Under the pieces are notes generated by a model. The model searched no databases and was not told the DNA's origin. It saw only the letters and a list, made by a program, of their open reading frames with translations. The position numbers and the translations under genes were made by a program. A DNA stretch of 56,501 nucleotides, from positions 636,929-693,429 of the forward strand of contig NW_024468521.1 in assembly GCF_001632365.1 (NCBI RefSeq), read 5' to 3'. This DNA comes from Laetiporus sulphureus 93-53. Taxonomy: Eukaryota > Basidiomycota > Agaricomycetes > Polyporales > Laetiporaceae. Positions 1 through 9,035 of this stretch are shown here, in pieces (position 1 is the first letter of the stretch; every line of letters starts with the position of its first letter).

Positions 1-270
1 AAGGGGTCTCCTACAGCTATTCATAAGTAAATGAAATAGACCGAGACAAATACTAACCGCTGCGAGCCAAGTAATTGGCGAGCTAATGTTAGTACAGGTG
101 AAATAGAAACCTGAAACACGAAGGTCTAGTTTGCATGGCCTGAGTGAGTAAATCGTGAAAACGAAAACTGCTAACCCTAGCATATGTCCACAAGACCTAT
201 GAACCATAAATAGTAAGTGTCACGTGCAATGTAAACTGTCACGTGACCATGAAGCGCTGAAACCGTAACA
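1..270 (-). repeat. 3' LTR of the gypsy element, partial
   Basis: Matches 9453-9722. It ends in GTAACA on the plus strand, which is the TGTTAC start of the LTR in element orientation. About 417 bp of this LTR, including the promoter part, lie beyond the window start. Confidence 0.93.
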
Positions 271-273
271 CAA

Positions 274-285
274 GCTCCCCCTTCC
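274..285 (-). other. Polypurine tract of the gypsy element
   Basis: In element orientation the run GGAAGGGGGAG sits four bases before the 3' LTR. This is the expected position and composition for the plus-strand primer of reverse transcription. Confidence 0.8.
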
Positions 286-326
286 AACCGGCAAGACCCT
301 TGACGACCACTCACCAGACTAACCCC

Positions 327-2234
327 TCATCGCCCGCCGTGGATGCCTACATAGCCGTAGACTGGGATGGTGGTATGCGGGACGACCTCCCATTCCGCGT
401 CGAGATCCTCTTGGGGTTGAGGATGGAACTCGGTGGGTGCCCAGTGCGAGATGGACCCATCTTCATAAAGGACTGCCTTCAGTGCCTCGACCCCATCGGT
501 AAGCCACCCAGGCTTCTCGATCATGGCGACGAGGGGTTGGAAGATGACCGGCGTGAACTCACGAGGTGTCTTAGCATCTCCGTAGTGGACTTGATCGGAG
601 AACGTCCTGAACAGTTCGACCTCGTATTGCTCGACGCCTTCTTCCTTGCCCGCGAAGCGAACGCTGAGGATGCGCGTCCGGTTGGGTGTTGGATGCCAGT
701 CATGCATGCCTGGGATGGGTGGCGGATAGAGCAGAGTGACCCATTGGCTGAAGACGCGATGAGGTGAGTCCTCCGAGTAGAGGTGCCAGGTGACCTTCTG
801 GTTGTCCCAAGTGAAGACGAAGGCGTGGAAGGTGGCGAAGTCGCCCGTGCCCGTACGATGGACGTAGAGACGATGGCCATCGCATTCCATGAGGAATGTT
901 AGTGGCGTAGCGATGAAGACATCGTAGGGTGATGCTACGTCTGGGGCGATAAGCGATACCTGTCCTGCCGCTGGGTTGCTCGAGGACTTGACCGTTCGAG
1001 CGTACCTGATCTGCTCCTTGATAGTGTCAGCGGGTGCTGGTTGCGATCCGTCCTCCGGCGTGGTGTTATAGGGATAGGTGGCACCAGGATGGTGAGGGTC
1101 GTCGGGTTGTTCATCGTCGGCACTCCCTGCCTGTTCATCGTCGCCGCCCCAAGGTCTCCCCGTCGTCCAAGATCCTCCCGTCGTCCATCGACCTGTCTCG
1201 TCTTCATCGTCTCCCCATCGTGCACTTCTCCATGACTCGGCCAGTGCTTCGTCGCTAATGTTGTTCAGGAGCGGGATGTCGTCTCCGTCACTGTCGATGA
1301 GGAGCCCTGGCTCGGATGCGCTACGAGTGACGGTGGTGGTGACACGGATGTTGAGCGACATTGGTGGAGGTGGTAGAGCGGGGCGATTCTCTGTATCCCA
1401 AGAGTAGATTTCCTCGTAGAGTTCCCACTCGAGTAGGAGGAGGCGATGGTCCAGTAGGGGAAAAGGGGGGCCGCTACTTATACCTTCGAGCAGCCGTTCT
1501 TCTTCTTCATACCAGTCCATGATGTGAATGTTGGCCATTCCCGTGCGTTCTTCCACTGGTATTGTCATTATCCTTGATACGGTACCGTGTACGACACTGA
1601 ATGCATCCAGAGCGAATGAGAGTGCTGCCGGTAAGATATCAAAGTGTAGCGGATGATCTAGAGCGTACGATGGTGGGAGGATTCCCACTGGAAGGCCAGC
1701 GTAGACGGCTGTTAGGATAGTCCAGCGTCGATCTGGCTCTAGCCGGGGCAGGTGGAGTTCCTCCGTTAGGTACATTGGGTAGTTCATTCTCATGAACGTT
1801 CCCCATGTTCCGTCTAGGTCGATATCGACGTCGTCCTCTAGTGTTACCTTCGGCTTGTCCGTTTGGAAGGGAAACGGGTATGAAATTCTGATTAGCCCGC
1901 TGGGACGGGGGGTTAGATATGGCTGTCGTCGAGTTGACCTGAAGTTGTCCAGGAGGTGGACTTCGTGAACGTCGTCTGCTCTCTCGATGAGATCGTTCAT
2001 CATGACTTGGATGGGTCGTGTTGAACTCGACGTTGATATGGTCGAAGTCGGCAAGATCCTCGATGGCGAATCCAGCCCCTCTGATGGCGAGATAGACTCC
2101 GAGCTGTTGGAAGACCTGGTAACAATGATCGTGGGAGGAGTGGGATTCGACGTCTTCGAGAACTTCGATAAGATGCGCGAAAGTGGTGATAGCAGATTCA
2201 AGAAACTCGGGATGTTGAACGGGCATTGGGGCAT
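327..2234 (-). CDS. Extra ORF between pol and the 3' LTR of the gypsy element, unknown function
   Basis: An open frame of 635 codons, in the same direction as gag-pol, starting 12 bp after the pol stop codon and ending about 40 bp before the polypurine tract. I do not recognise the protein. It has no visible signal peptide, membrane segment or zinc knuckle. The middle (about residues 310-400) is rich in Asp, Glu, Gly and Trp. The C-terminal third has an ordered look, with aromatic-rich stretches such as VTWHLYSEDSPHRVF. The first 80 codons are Ser/Pro/Thr-rich and less convincing; an overlapping frame from 2226 to about 2000 reads more like a folded protein, so a one-base indel near 2000 may have shifted the original N-terminus. 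Env is unlikely because membrane features are absent. A captured host gene or a lineage-specific retroelement protein is possible. Confidence 0.6.
   Translation of the reverse strand: MPQCPFNIPSFLNLLSPLSRILSKFSKTSNPTPPTIIVTRSSNSSESISPSEGLDSPSRILPTSTISTSSSTRPIQVMMNDLIERADDVHEVHLLDNFRSTRRQPYLTPRPSGLIRISYPFPFQTDKPKVTLEDDVDIDLDGTWGTFMRMNYPMYLTEELHLPRLEPDRRWTILTAVYAGLPVGILPPSYALDHPLHFDILPAALSFALDAFSVVHGTVSRIMTIPVEERTGMANIHIMDWYEEEERLLEGISSGPPFPLLDHRLLLLEWELYEEIYSWDTENRPALPPPPMSLNIRVTTTVTRSASEPGLLIDSDGDDIPLLNNISDEALAESWRSARWGDDEDETGRWTTGGSWTTGRPWGGDDEQAGSADDEQPDDPHHPGATYPYNTTPEDGSQPAPADTIKEQIRYARTVKSSSNPAAGQVSLIAPDVASPYDVFIATPLTFLMECDGHRLYVHRTGTGDFATFHAFVFTWDNQKVTWHLYSEDSPHRVFSQWVTLLYPPPIPGMHDWHPTPNRTRILSVRFAGKEEGVEQYEVELFRTFSDQVHYGDAKTPREFTPVIFQPLVAMIEKPGWLTDGVEALKAVLYEDGSISHWAPTEFHPQPQEDLDAEWEVVPHTTIPVYGYVGIHGGR
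1639..2226 (-). CDS. Alternative N-terminal frame of the extra gypsy ORF
   Basis: This frame begins at a Met 8 bases after the start of the 635-codon frame. Its first 75 residues (starting MPVQHPEFLESAITTF) look like an amphipathic, helical, non-repetitive protein. After that it turns Arg/Ser/Pro-rich, as a shadow frame would. The simplest reading is that the true protein starts here and passes to the 635-codon frame near 2000, with one base gained or lost in this copy. A genuine overlapping gene is the alternative. Confidence 0.35.
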   Translation of the reverse strand: MPVQHPEFLESAITTFAHLIEVLEDVESHSSHDHCYQVFQQLGVYLAIRGAGFAIEDLADFDHINVEFNTTHPSHDERSHRESRRRSRSPPPGQLQVNSTTAISNPPSQRANQNFIPVSLPNGQAEGNTRGRRRYRPRRNMGNVHENELPNVPNGGTPPAPARARSTLDYPNSRLRWPSSGNPPTIVRSRSSATL

Positions 2235-2245
2235 GGGCTGAGGGT

Positions 2246-5200
2246 TCAGGCCAAGTTGTGCTCCCTTTTATACTCGTTCAGCAGCTCTCCTGCATTGCCC
2301 ATTTCTGCCTTTTTTACCCACGACCTTTCGCTGAGTGGATATCCAGCCCATTTTACCAAATATTCGTTCTTGCTGCGCCGTAGCCGATGTCCAATTATAG
2401 ACTCAATTTCAAATTCTTCCTCTCCTTCGATAAGATCCGGAGGCGGTGTTGAATAACTTTCCCCATGCGTACTGGTCTGCCGATATGGCATGAGCAGCGC
2501 AGCATGAAACACCGGATGGATCTTCCATGTCGCAGGAAGGTCTAACTTGAACGAGAGAGGTCCCAGAACCTCCTTGATCCTGAAGGGTCCTTCTCGTTTC
2601 GGCGCTAGCTTGTTCGATTTGTAAGGCCTTTTCAAATTGGTGGCTTCCAGCCAGACCTTGTCTCCTTTCTTGAACGTCGGAGATCCTCTTTTGATCCTGG
2701 CAGATACACGGGCTTTTGCCTTGACGATTCCTTCTGTGGCCTCCTTGTGGACCATGCTGAGAAGCTTGAGTCTTGCATCTACGTCGGGGATCTCGTCTTG
2801 AGGAAACAGTTCTGGCATTCCTCGGGGCTCGTAGCCATACCATATTTCGAATGGTGACTTCTTTGTTACTGAATGAGTGTGAAGATTGTGCGCGAATTCT
2901 GCTTCGGATAGGAATTGATTCCATCGATGCGGTTGCTCCGCACAGTACATTCGAAGATATGTTTCCAATTCTTGATTCATTCGCTCCGTTTCACCATCCA
3001 TCTGTGGATGATAGGCTGTGCTCATAGCCGACTTGATCTTGAGCGCAGTGCACAACGCTTGGAATACCTTGGATGCGAATTGCGTTCCACGATCAGAGAT
3101 GATCTTATCGGGTAACCCGAAACGTTTCCAAACTTGTCGTCTGAATAGCTCGGCGGTTTCCGATGCAGTGATCGTCTTCTTGCAGGGACATAGAATTAAC
3201 CCCTTACTAAGCCCATGGTCTACCACGACCATTATGGAATCGAAGCCTTCGCTCTTCGGCAGATCTGTAATAAAATCCACGCTAACTTGCTTGAAAGGTA
3301 GCGCATTGGGTGAAGGGCCGATGGGCTGTAGTGGAACTTTGACCTTATTTCGAACAGCTTTGGATTGCTGGCAGGTGGCGCATCCATTGACGTAACTTTG
3401 GATGAAGCGATACATTCCTGGCCACCAGAAATCTTTGCGCACTAGCTGATGTGTAACCCAGATTCCTGGATGACCATGAGGAGTGGCCTCATGGTATCGT
3501 CGAACAATTTCCTTCTTCAAGGCTGTATTGTTTGGGACATAGACGCGTCCATGGATGGTAATTAAACCGTTGTCAGCATCCTTGATGTCGTCCTTTGTCA
3601 TTCCTCGTGGAACTGGAAGTTCTTCCATTAGACCATCCTTATACGCAAGTACCGACGGATCTTTTGTTAATGCTTGTCGGATTTGTTCCGCCATATCTGT
3701 ATCGATAGCACCAATAAAGAGATCGTCGGGTAGCAGGATTGCAGGTGACTTGTTATCCTGGTGATTATCTAATTCGGACAACCGTGAAAGTGCATCCGCT
3801 TGCACCATTTGTCATCCCGGCGTATGGACAATCTTGTAATTAAACATAGACAAGAAGAGTTGCCATCTTCGCTGTCTTGGATTCAAGTCCTGCGGTTGCC
3901 TGAAGTACGTCAGATTCTTATGATCTGTGCGTATAAGGAATGGCTCCTTTGTTCCGTCGAGATAGTGTCTCCATTCTTTAAGTGCGCGGATGATTCCTAG
4001 GAGCTCCTTATCGTAGATTTGATAATTGCGTTCCAGATCGGAGAGCGACTTGGAATAATATGCGCAAGCATGGAGATCACCGTTATCGTCTTTTTGCATG
4101 AGGACTGCTCCTGTAGCGAAGTCCGATGCATCGGTTTCGATGACAAAAGGCTTGTCTTTGTCTGGCATAACCAGTATTGGTGCCTTGCCGAACTCGCTTT
4201 TGAGATAATCGAAAGTGGCTTGTTCTTTGCTTGTCCAATGGAACACATTCCCGCCCTTGGTCTTCGTAAGATTAATTAAGGGTCTTGCAATTTCGGAATA
4301 GTTCCGGATGAACTTTCGATAGAAGTTGGCGAATCCCAGAAATGCTCGCACTCCTTTTACGCCAGTTGGCGCTTCCCATTTGATGATCCCATTGACTTTT
4401 GCTGGGTCCATCTGAAGTCGTCCTGGAAGGAGAACTAGTCCTAGGAATTTAGTGCGCATAGTCTTGAATACGCATTTCTCCAGCTTGAGATAGAGATCAT
4501 TATCGACCATTTTCTTAATGACTCGTTCAAGCTTCTTTTCCAACTCCTTTTCGCTTTTGGCAAGGATGAGGATATCATCCAGATAGCATAGTAGCCACCC
4601 TTCAGCGATTTCTTCTGCGAAGATTTCATTCATCATTCGCTGAAAGGTTGCCGGTGCATTACACATTCCGAAGAACATGACTGTGGGTTCGAACAATCCT
4701 CGCTTGGTGATGAAGGCAGCCTTCCATTCATCTCCTTGACGAATTCGGACATTGGTGTATGCTCCACGAATGTCAAGCTTCGCGAAATACTTGGCATGGC
4801 GGAGTCGATCCATTAGGTCCGATATGAGTGGGAGTGGATAGGCATCCTTAATTGTTCCTTCATTCGCATAGCGGTAGTCCTGGCATGGACGTAGCCCGCC
4901 GTCTTTCTTTCCTACAAAGAAGAAAGGTGATGCCATTGCGGATTGCGAAGGACGAATATATCCTTTTGCAAGGTTTTCGTCGATAAAGGCATTCATAGCT
5001 TCTTCTTCCGGCTTTGATAGGTTATAGACCTTTCCTCGTCTAGGAGCAAAGTCCAGCTTGAAGTCTATGTTGTGATCGTAAGATCTATGCGGTGGTAACC
5101 GTTCCGATGCCTTTTCTTCGAAAATCCGCTTGTACTTGAGAAGGTACGATGGTATCGTCACTTTCTTCTTGGAATTCTTCTTCTTCTCGAGTGCTTTCTT

Positions 5201-6090
5201 TTGTGCGAGTTCCTGCGCCTTGTTTGATGCCTTCCATAAGACTCCATCTTTCTTTCTTGTTTGATGGGGATCTTCTTTGGAAGACGTCATGGGACACTGA
5301 TTTGCTTCATGTCCTGGCTTCCTGCACTGATAACATAGTCGTTTCTGGACTGATGTTTGATTTGTTCGTCGCAGTGCAAGATACTGCATCTTCCTTTCTC
5401 CGGCCGAGCGATGTTCTCTTTCTTCGAGCGTAACTTCTTGGAGTATACCAGTATCAGGTTGATAGGCGAAAATAGCTTCTTTTTCTCCTATTTCCTGATC
5501 CTCCAAGTATGGTGCACCTTTTATATATGCCAGCAAGAGGTCCGAGTCAACGGTTCCTGCTTCATCTGATAGGGGATCGACATCAGACCAGTCGATCCTT
5601 CTCAAGGTTCGCTTGGCTTTGGCTTTCTCCTTTTTGGTGATTGGAAGACGAACAGCGTCTTTATCTTTAAAAGGCCATGGTTCCTCGTCTGGTACGTCTT
5701 CCACATATTGACGGACCTTGACTTCACCCGTTTGCCAATTGATGATTGGGTTGTGATCATGAAGCCACGTATTGCCGATGATCACGTCCTCTTTTCCTAA
5801 GTCGATTACAAGGAAATCATCATTCCATTCGTACGTTCCTGCACGAACAGTTCCTTTGAATCGTTGGTTTGTAGAGTTGATGGGACTTCCATCGACACTA
5901 CGAATTTTGACTTCCTTCTGCGATTTGAGAAGATGAAGTCCTGCTTTCTTCGCAAACGATTCATTGATGAACATTCCTTTTGCTCCAGAATCGACTAAGG
6001 CTCTTGCTGGAATACTTCGGGTTCTTGTACCATCGTAATCTTGGAAGACGATATTGAGGTATATTTCGCTTCCTCGTTTGATATCGCCTC
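2246..6090 (-). pseudogene. pol: Gypsy pol: protease, RT, RNase H, integrase, chromodomain; broken by stops
   Basis: Pol runs from the protease active site (DSGA, about 5985) to a C-terminal chromodomain ending at 2246. The 720-residue part at 3812-5974 holds the rest of the protease, a CCHC knuckle (residues 214-227), RT with YLDD at residues 464-467, and RNase H from about residue 608 (TDASDFATGAVL). The 520-residue part at 2246-3808 holds integrase: His106 with His111/113, Cys143 and Cys146, then Asp178, Asp239 and Glu275 (a D,D-35-E triad). A chromodomain follows near residues 445-510 (EYLVKWAGYPLSERSW), which places the element among chromoviruses. An in-frame TGA at 3812-3814 separates RNase H from integrase, and another at 6088-6090 cuts off the upstream protease region. 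Both fit a CGA-to-TGA transition. Confidence 0.93.
3812..3814 (-). other. In-frame TGA between RNase H and integrase
   Basis: The reading frame continues on both sides with typical gypsy sequence (HTPG before, QMVQADALSR after). At this position related elements usually carry Lys or Arg. A single C-to-T change at a CpG explains the stop. Confidence 0.85.
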
Positions 6091-6096
6091 ATATGA

Positions 6097-7617
6097 TTAC
6101 TTCCTCGGGGACCGTTTCTTCATCTGGATGCCACGAGATCCCAACGCGCACCCAATTCCAAAACCCTCTGGATCGTCTTTCTCCATGGGTGGTGGATATC
6201 GGCGTGCGTATTCATATCTGTCTGGATTGTCTCCAAATTCCAGAAGATCGTCGAGATGAGGCATCGTCATGTTGCGTTTCTTAATACGGTCTCCTCGCAT
6301 TTTGAGTGCATCTTCCCGTCGTATTCTGGCGAGTTCTTCTTTGGGGATGAATCTCCGGACCACATATTCTTCTGAGTCGCTGGATTCATCCTTGGTTTGC
6401 CTGATTTTGCGAACTGTTTTGGTTTTAACAGGGCGAGCTCTTCGTACCCTGTGAACCACCGTTTCTTGTTCGGATACTTCTTCAGATTCTGATGACTCAG
6501 ATTCTGATTCTTCCGATAATGAGGATTCTGATTCTTCCTGTTCCGACTCCTCCGAGTTATCCTCAGAGTCGCTTTCTTCGACTCTTTTTACTCGTCGGCG
6601 TTTCTTCTCTGTTCCCTTGGAGTAAGATTTAGTCGGCTTGGAAGTCTTTCTTCGTCTGCCAGATCCGGGGTATTTCTTCGTCCTGGAATTGGACGTCTTG
6701 GTCTTGGCATATGAAGTTGTCTTTCCTGAGCGATCTGGTGCCGGATCGTATTCTGCATTTGGGCATTGTGCGGCGACATGTCCTGGCTTTCCGCAGTTGT
6801 AGCAGAGTCCATCCACAGAACGTTTCTTATGGGTTTCTGGGGAGATCCGGTCGACGTCCATCGCGTCAGGGTCCTTCTCTGTCCTTCTTCCGCTTCCTGA
6901 AGAGCCTGAGATGAACTTGAAGATATTTGTCTTTCCGCTATGAATGTCCTGGAGATCCGTGACCTTTCTTGCGGCTTTGCATGCTGCTGCATAGGTTGTC
7001 GGTGGATTTTCCGTAATGAAGACTTTTTCTGCAAGTTTCTCATTAAGGCCTCGCTTGAAGTGGATGAGCTTGGCGTATTCGTCGTCGATTTCGGCATATC
7101 GGTAGAGGATATCGAGATTTCCGATATACTCGTCGACGGTTTGTTTGTCTTGCTTGTGCTTTCCTTCGAGAAGTACTTGCCAGGCTTGGTCCTTGGTTGC
7201 GACGCCGCCGTATTTTTCGGTAAGCGTCATCTTGAAATCCTGGTACGTTCCAAGATCTCCGTGTTTTGCCATTTGATTGGCTTCCCATGACTCGGCCCAC
7301 TTTCCTGCCGTGGATGAGGAGTCGATTTGGGAGAGAACGAAGGCAATTTTGCTGAAGTCATCATTGTAGACTCCTGTGTTTGCCTGTAGGTATCGTTCCA
7401 CGTTTCGGAGGAACGATGCATATTCTCGCTTGTCTCCCCTAAACTCCTTGATTTTTCCCATCTTCTTTTCTCGTGCCACTGGTTGCTTGGGGATTGCTCC
7501 CTGATATTGTGCATAGAGTGCCAAGGCTTGTTGGTACTCATTCCAGATGACATCGGTACAAGTTCCGGGATGGACTGGTGGTCCGAGAGCCGGGTCATAT
7601 CGTGCGTGTGTGGCCAT
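6097..7617 (-). CDS. gag: Gypsy gag with CCHC zinc knuckle
   Basis: A 506-codon frame from the first in-frame Met. Residues 50-230 resemble a retrotransposon capsid (FRGDKREYASFLRNVERYL). A knuckle with the pattern CYNCGKPGHVAAQC follows near residue 275, then a basic stretch and a long Ser/Glu-rich acidic stretch (about 350-385), and a second basic part. The frame stops after KKRSPRK, one reading frame away from pol. A run of four T at 6160-6163 (element strand) is where the gag frame stops making sense and the pol frame begins to (WNWVRVGISWHPDEE), so loss of one T from a once-fused gag-pol frame is the likely cause. Confidence 0.85.
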   Translation of the reverse strand: MATHARYDPALGPPVHPGTCTDVIWNEYQQALALYAQYQGAIPKQPVAREKKMGKIKEFRGDKREYASFLRNVERYLQANTGVYNDDFSKIAFVLSQIDSSSTAGKWAESWEANQMAKHGDLGTYQDFKMTLTEKYGGVATKDQAWQVLLEGKHKQDKQTVDEYIGNLDILYRYAEIDDEYAKLIHFKRGLNEKLAEKVFITENPPTTYAAACKAARKVTDLQDIHSGKTNIFKFISGSSGSGRRTEKDPDAMDVDRISPETHKKRSVDGLCYNCGKPGHVAAQCPNAEYDPAPDRSGKTTSYAKTKTSNSRTKKYPGSGRRRKTSKPTKSYSKGTEKKRRRVKRVEESDSEDNSEESEQEESESSLSEESESESSESEEVSEQETVVHRVRRARPVKTKTVRKIRQTKDESSDSEEYVVRRFIPKEELARIRREDALKMRGDRIKKRNMTMPHLDDLLEFGDNPDRYEYARRYPPPMEKDDPEGFGIGCALGSRGIQMKKRSPRK

Positions 7618-8212
7618 ACTTCCTGAGAACTGAAAGCTACCGGTTGGTCTTGATCCGGTTGAAACCGAACGTGTGATTCCAGGCGCGTTGGGTAGGTGGG
7701 GTGGCTGGTCCCTTGGGGAATGTGTGATTCCTGGATAATCTGGTCGAGTAGTACTGTCCGAGATAGATCTCTCGAACGGGACTGCTCTTGTTCCGAGAGG
7801 ATTAACTGGCTGTAATCCACCGGTTTCCTGTGAACGCCCTTCCTGTCGTTCAACTTGGATTGATTCTCCTCGTGGAAGTTCTGTTACTTCGTCAAAGAGT
7901 CGTAGAGATTCTTCGTCAAAGTTTTCCCTTCCGCGAAGAACTTGTCTTATTTCTTCGATCTCACCCTCGAGCTGCTCTAGCCTTGGGCGATCTGTTGGTT
8001 CGTAGGCTCGTCCTAGCCTGAATTGAAGTCGAAGTTGAACCGCTTCTGTCGACTTTTTGTCGTAGAGGTCTGTTAATTCCTCTGTGGTGGCGTCACTAAG
8101 CGTAAATGGTGGTACTTCTTCGTCAGAAGTCCCTGGTCGTGTTTCTGGGGAGTCTTCCTCAGATACCGGGTCGTGTTCTCGGAAAGTAGTCGTTTTGAAT
8201 CTTGTCTTGTCC
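7618..8212 (-). CDS. ATG-less N-terminal extension of gag
   Basis: The gag frame stays open upstream of its first Met for about 198 codons, back to a TAG at 8213-8215, with no ATG. The translation looks like protein: an acidic start (REHDPVSEEDSPET), a Glu/Leu/Arg-rich stretch likely to form a coiled coil (RPRLEQLEGEIEEIRQVL), then a Pro/Thr/Ser-rich linker leading into the annotated Met. Gag was therefore probably longer, and its original start has been lost or lies in an upstream exon or a non-ATG codon. Confidence 0.55.
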
Positions 8213-8215
8213 TAA

Positions 8216-9022
8216 GATTCCTGGATTGCCTTCCCTGGGAAGGGCTTTAGCACGTCTTCAACGTGTGCCTCAGATGAGGGCTTCTCTTCTGGACTACCAC
8301 ACGGGTAATCGCTAGTGCTTGAGTTCGTTCCTGTAACAAAAACTCCGCACTCCTGCCTTTTGATCTTTGGTGGCCCTTAACCAATTGCGTACGTCTTTTG
8401 CCTGGTAACGTCAACCAGTCGGAGTCCTAGTCTCTTTTCTGACCTCGGATATCCTGTGCTCGCTTTTTAACGTGCCCAGCTAGTCACGTCGAACTCCTGC
8501 CTACTCCCGTTTGAGCGCTTGGTCGTTCTGGCTTTTGATTTCCTCTGCTTGGTGTCCTATAACCAATCGTCCTTCCTATCTGCATTTTCTCGATTGAAAA
8601 CCAGCCTCGGCAAGGTGTGGGTGCCTTCTTTCGGTGGCCCTTAACCGGCGTCTTCTGTATACCCAGCTCCTCCGATGAGTGTGGGGCTCAAGTCGACACT
8701 GCCTTCAGCAGGTACCTTGCCGCAACAAGTACCCAGGTTCCGCTTCTCCGAGAATCTCCTGTCTGGTGAAGTACCGCCGCAACGGCTACTTCAGAGTGGT
8801 TCTCCCTGTTTTTCCCTCCTCGGGCGAAGTACCGCCGCAACGGATACTTCAGAGTGGTTCTCCCTGTTTTTCCAAGTGGTGCAGAGGCCGCAACGTGCAC
8901 CGAGTTTCCCTAGAATTGGATACCCCTGTTTGAGGACTTGACGGAATAGTTTCCCTGTAGCGTCCAAGTAGACCCCACTTCTTATAAGTGGTTCTAAACC
9001 TAAATAGGTTGACCTATAGAAA
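8216..9022 (-). other. Leader of the gypsy element between primer site and gag
   Basis: About 800 bp with no convincing ORF. It contains a 48-bp direct repeat at 8768-8815 and 8826-8873, 58 bp apart. The leader is long for an element with a fused gag-pol design. Confidence 0.6.
8768..8873 (-). repeat. 48-bp tandem duplication in the gypsy leader
   Basis: Two copies of a segment beginning GAAGTACCGCCGCAACGG start at 8768 and 8826 and differ at about one base. The 10 bp between the copies are not repeated. Confidence 0.85.
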
Positions 9023-9033
9023 AACCTCTTCCA
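9023..9033 (-). other. Self-priming-type primer binding site
   Basis: Two bases inside the 5' LTR end, the element strand reads TGGAAGAGGTT. This is the exact complement of AACCTCTTCCA at 9379-9389, which lies about 32 nt after the LTR TATA box and so at the predicted 5' end of the RNA. An 11-nt complement between primer site and RNA 5' end is the arrangement of the Tf1/sushi self-priming elements. I see no tRNA match that I can support. Confidence 0.75.
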
Positions 9034-9035
9034 AA

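Noticed and set aside
300..767. Plus-strand ORF of 155 codons
   Set aside because: It lies antisense to the end of the 635-codon gypsy ORF and starts from a non-coding-looking context; a shadow frame.
3806..3816. Programmed stop-codon readthrough between RNase H and integrase
   Set aside because: No flanking stem or readthrough context is evident, and a second CGA-to-TGA type stop lies upstream. Mutational decay is simpler.
6097..6165. Programmed -1 frameshift between gag and pol
   Set aside because: No X-XXY-YYZ slippery heptamer is placed where the frames exchange, and the pol frame also has a stop at 6088. A one-base loss in a T run fits better.
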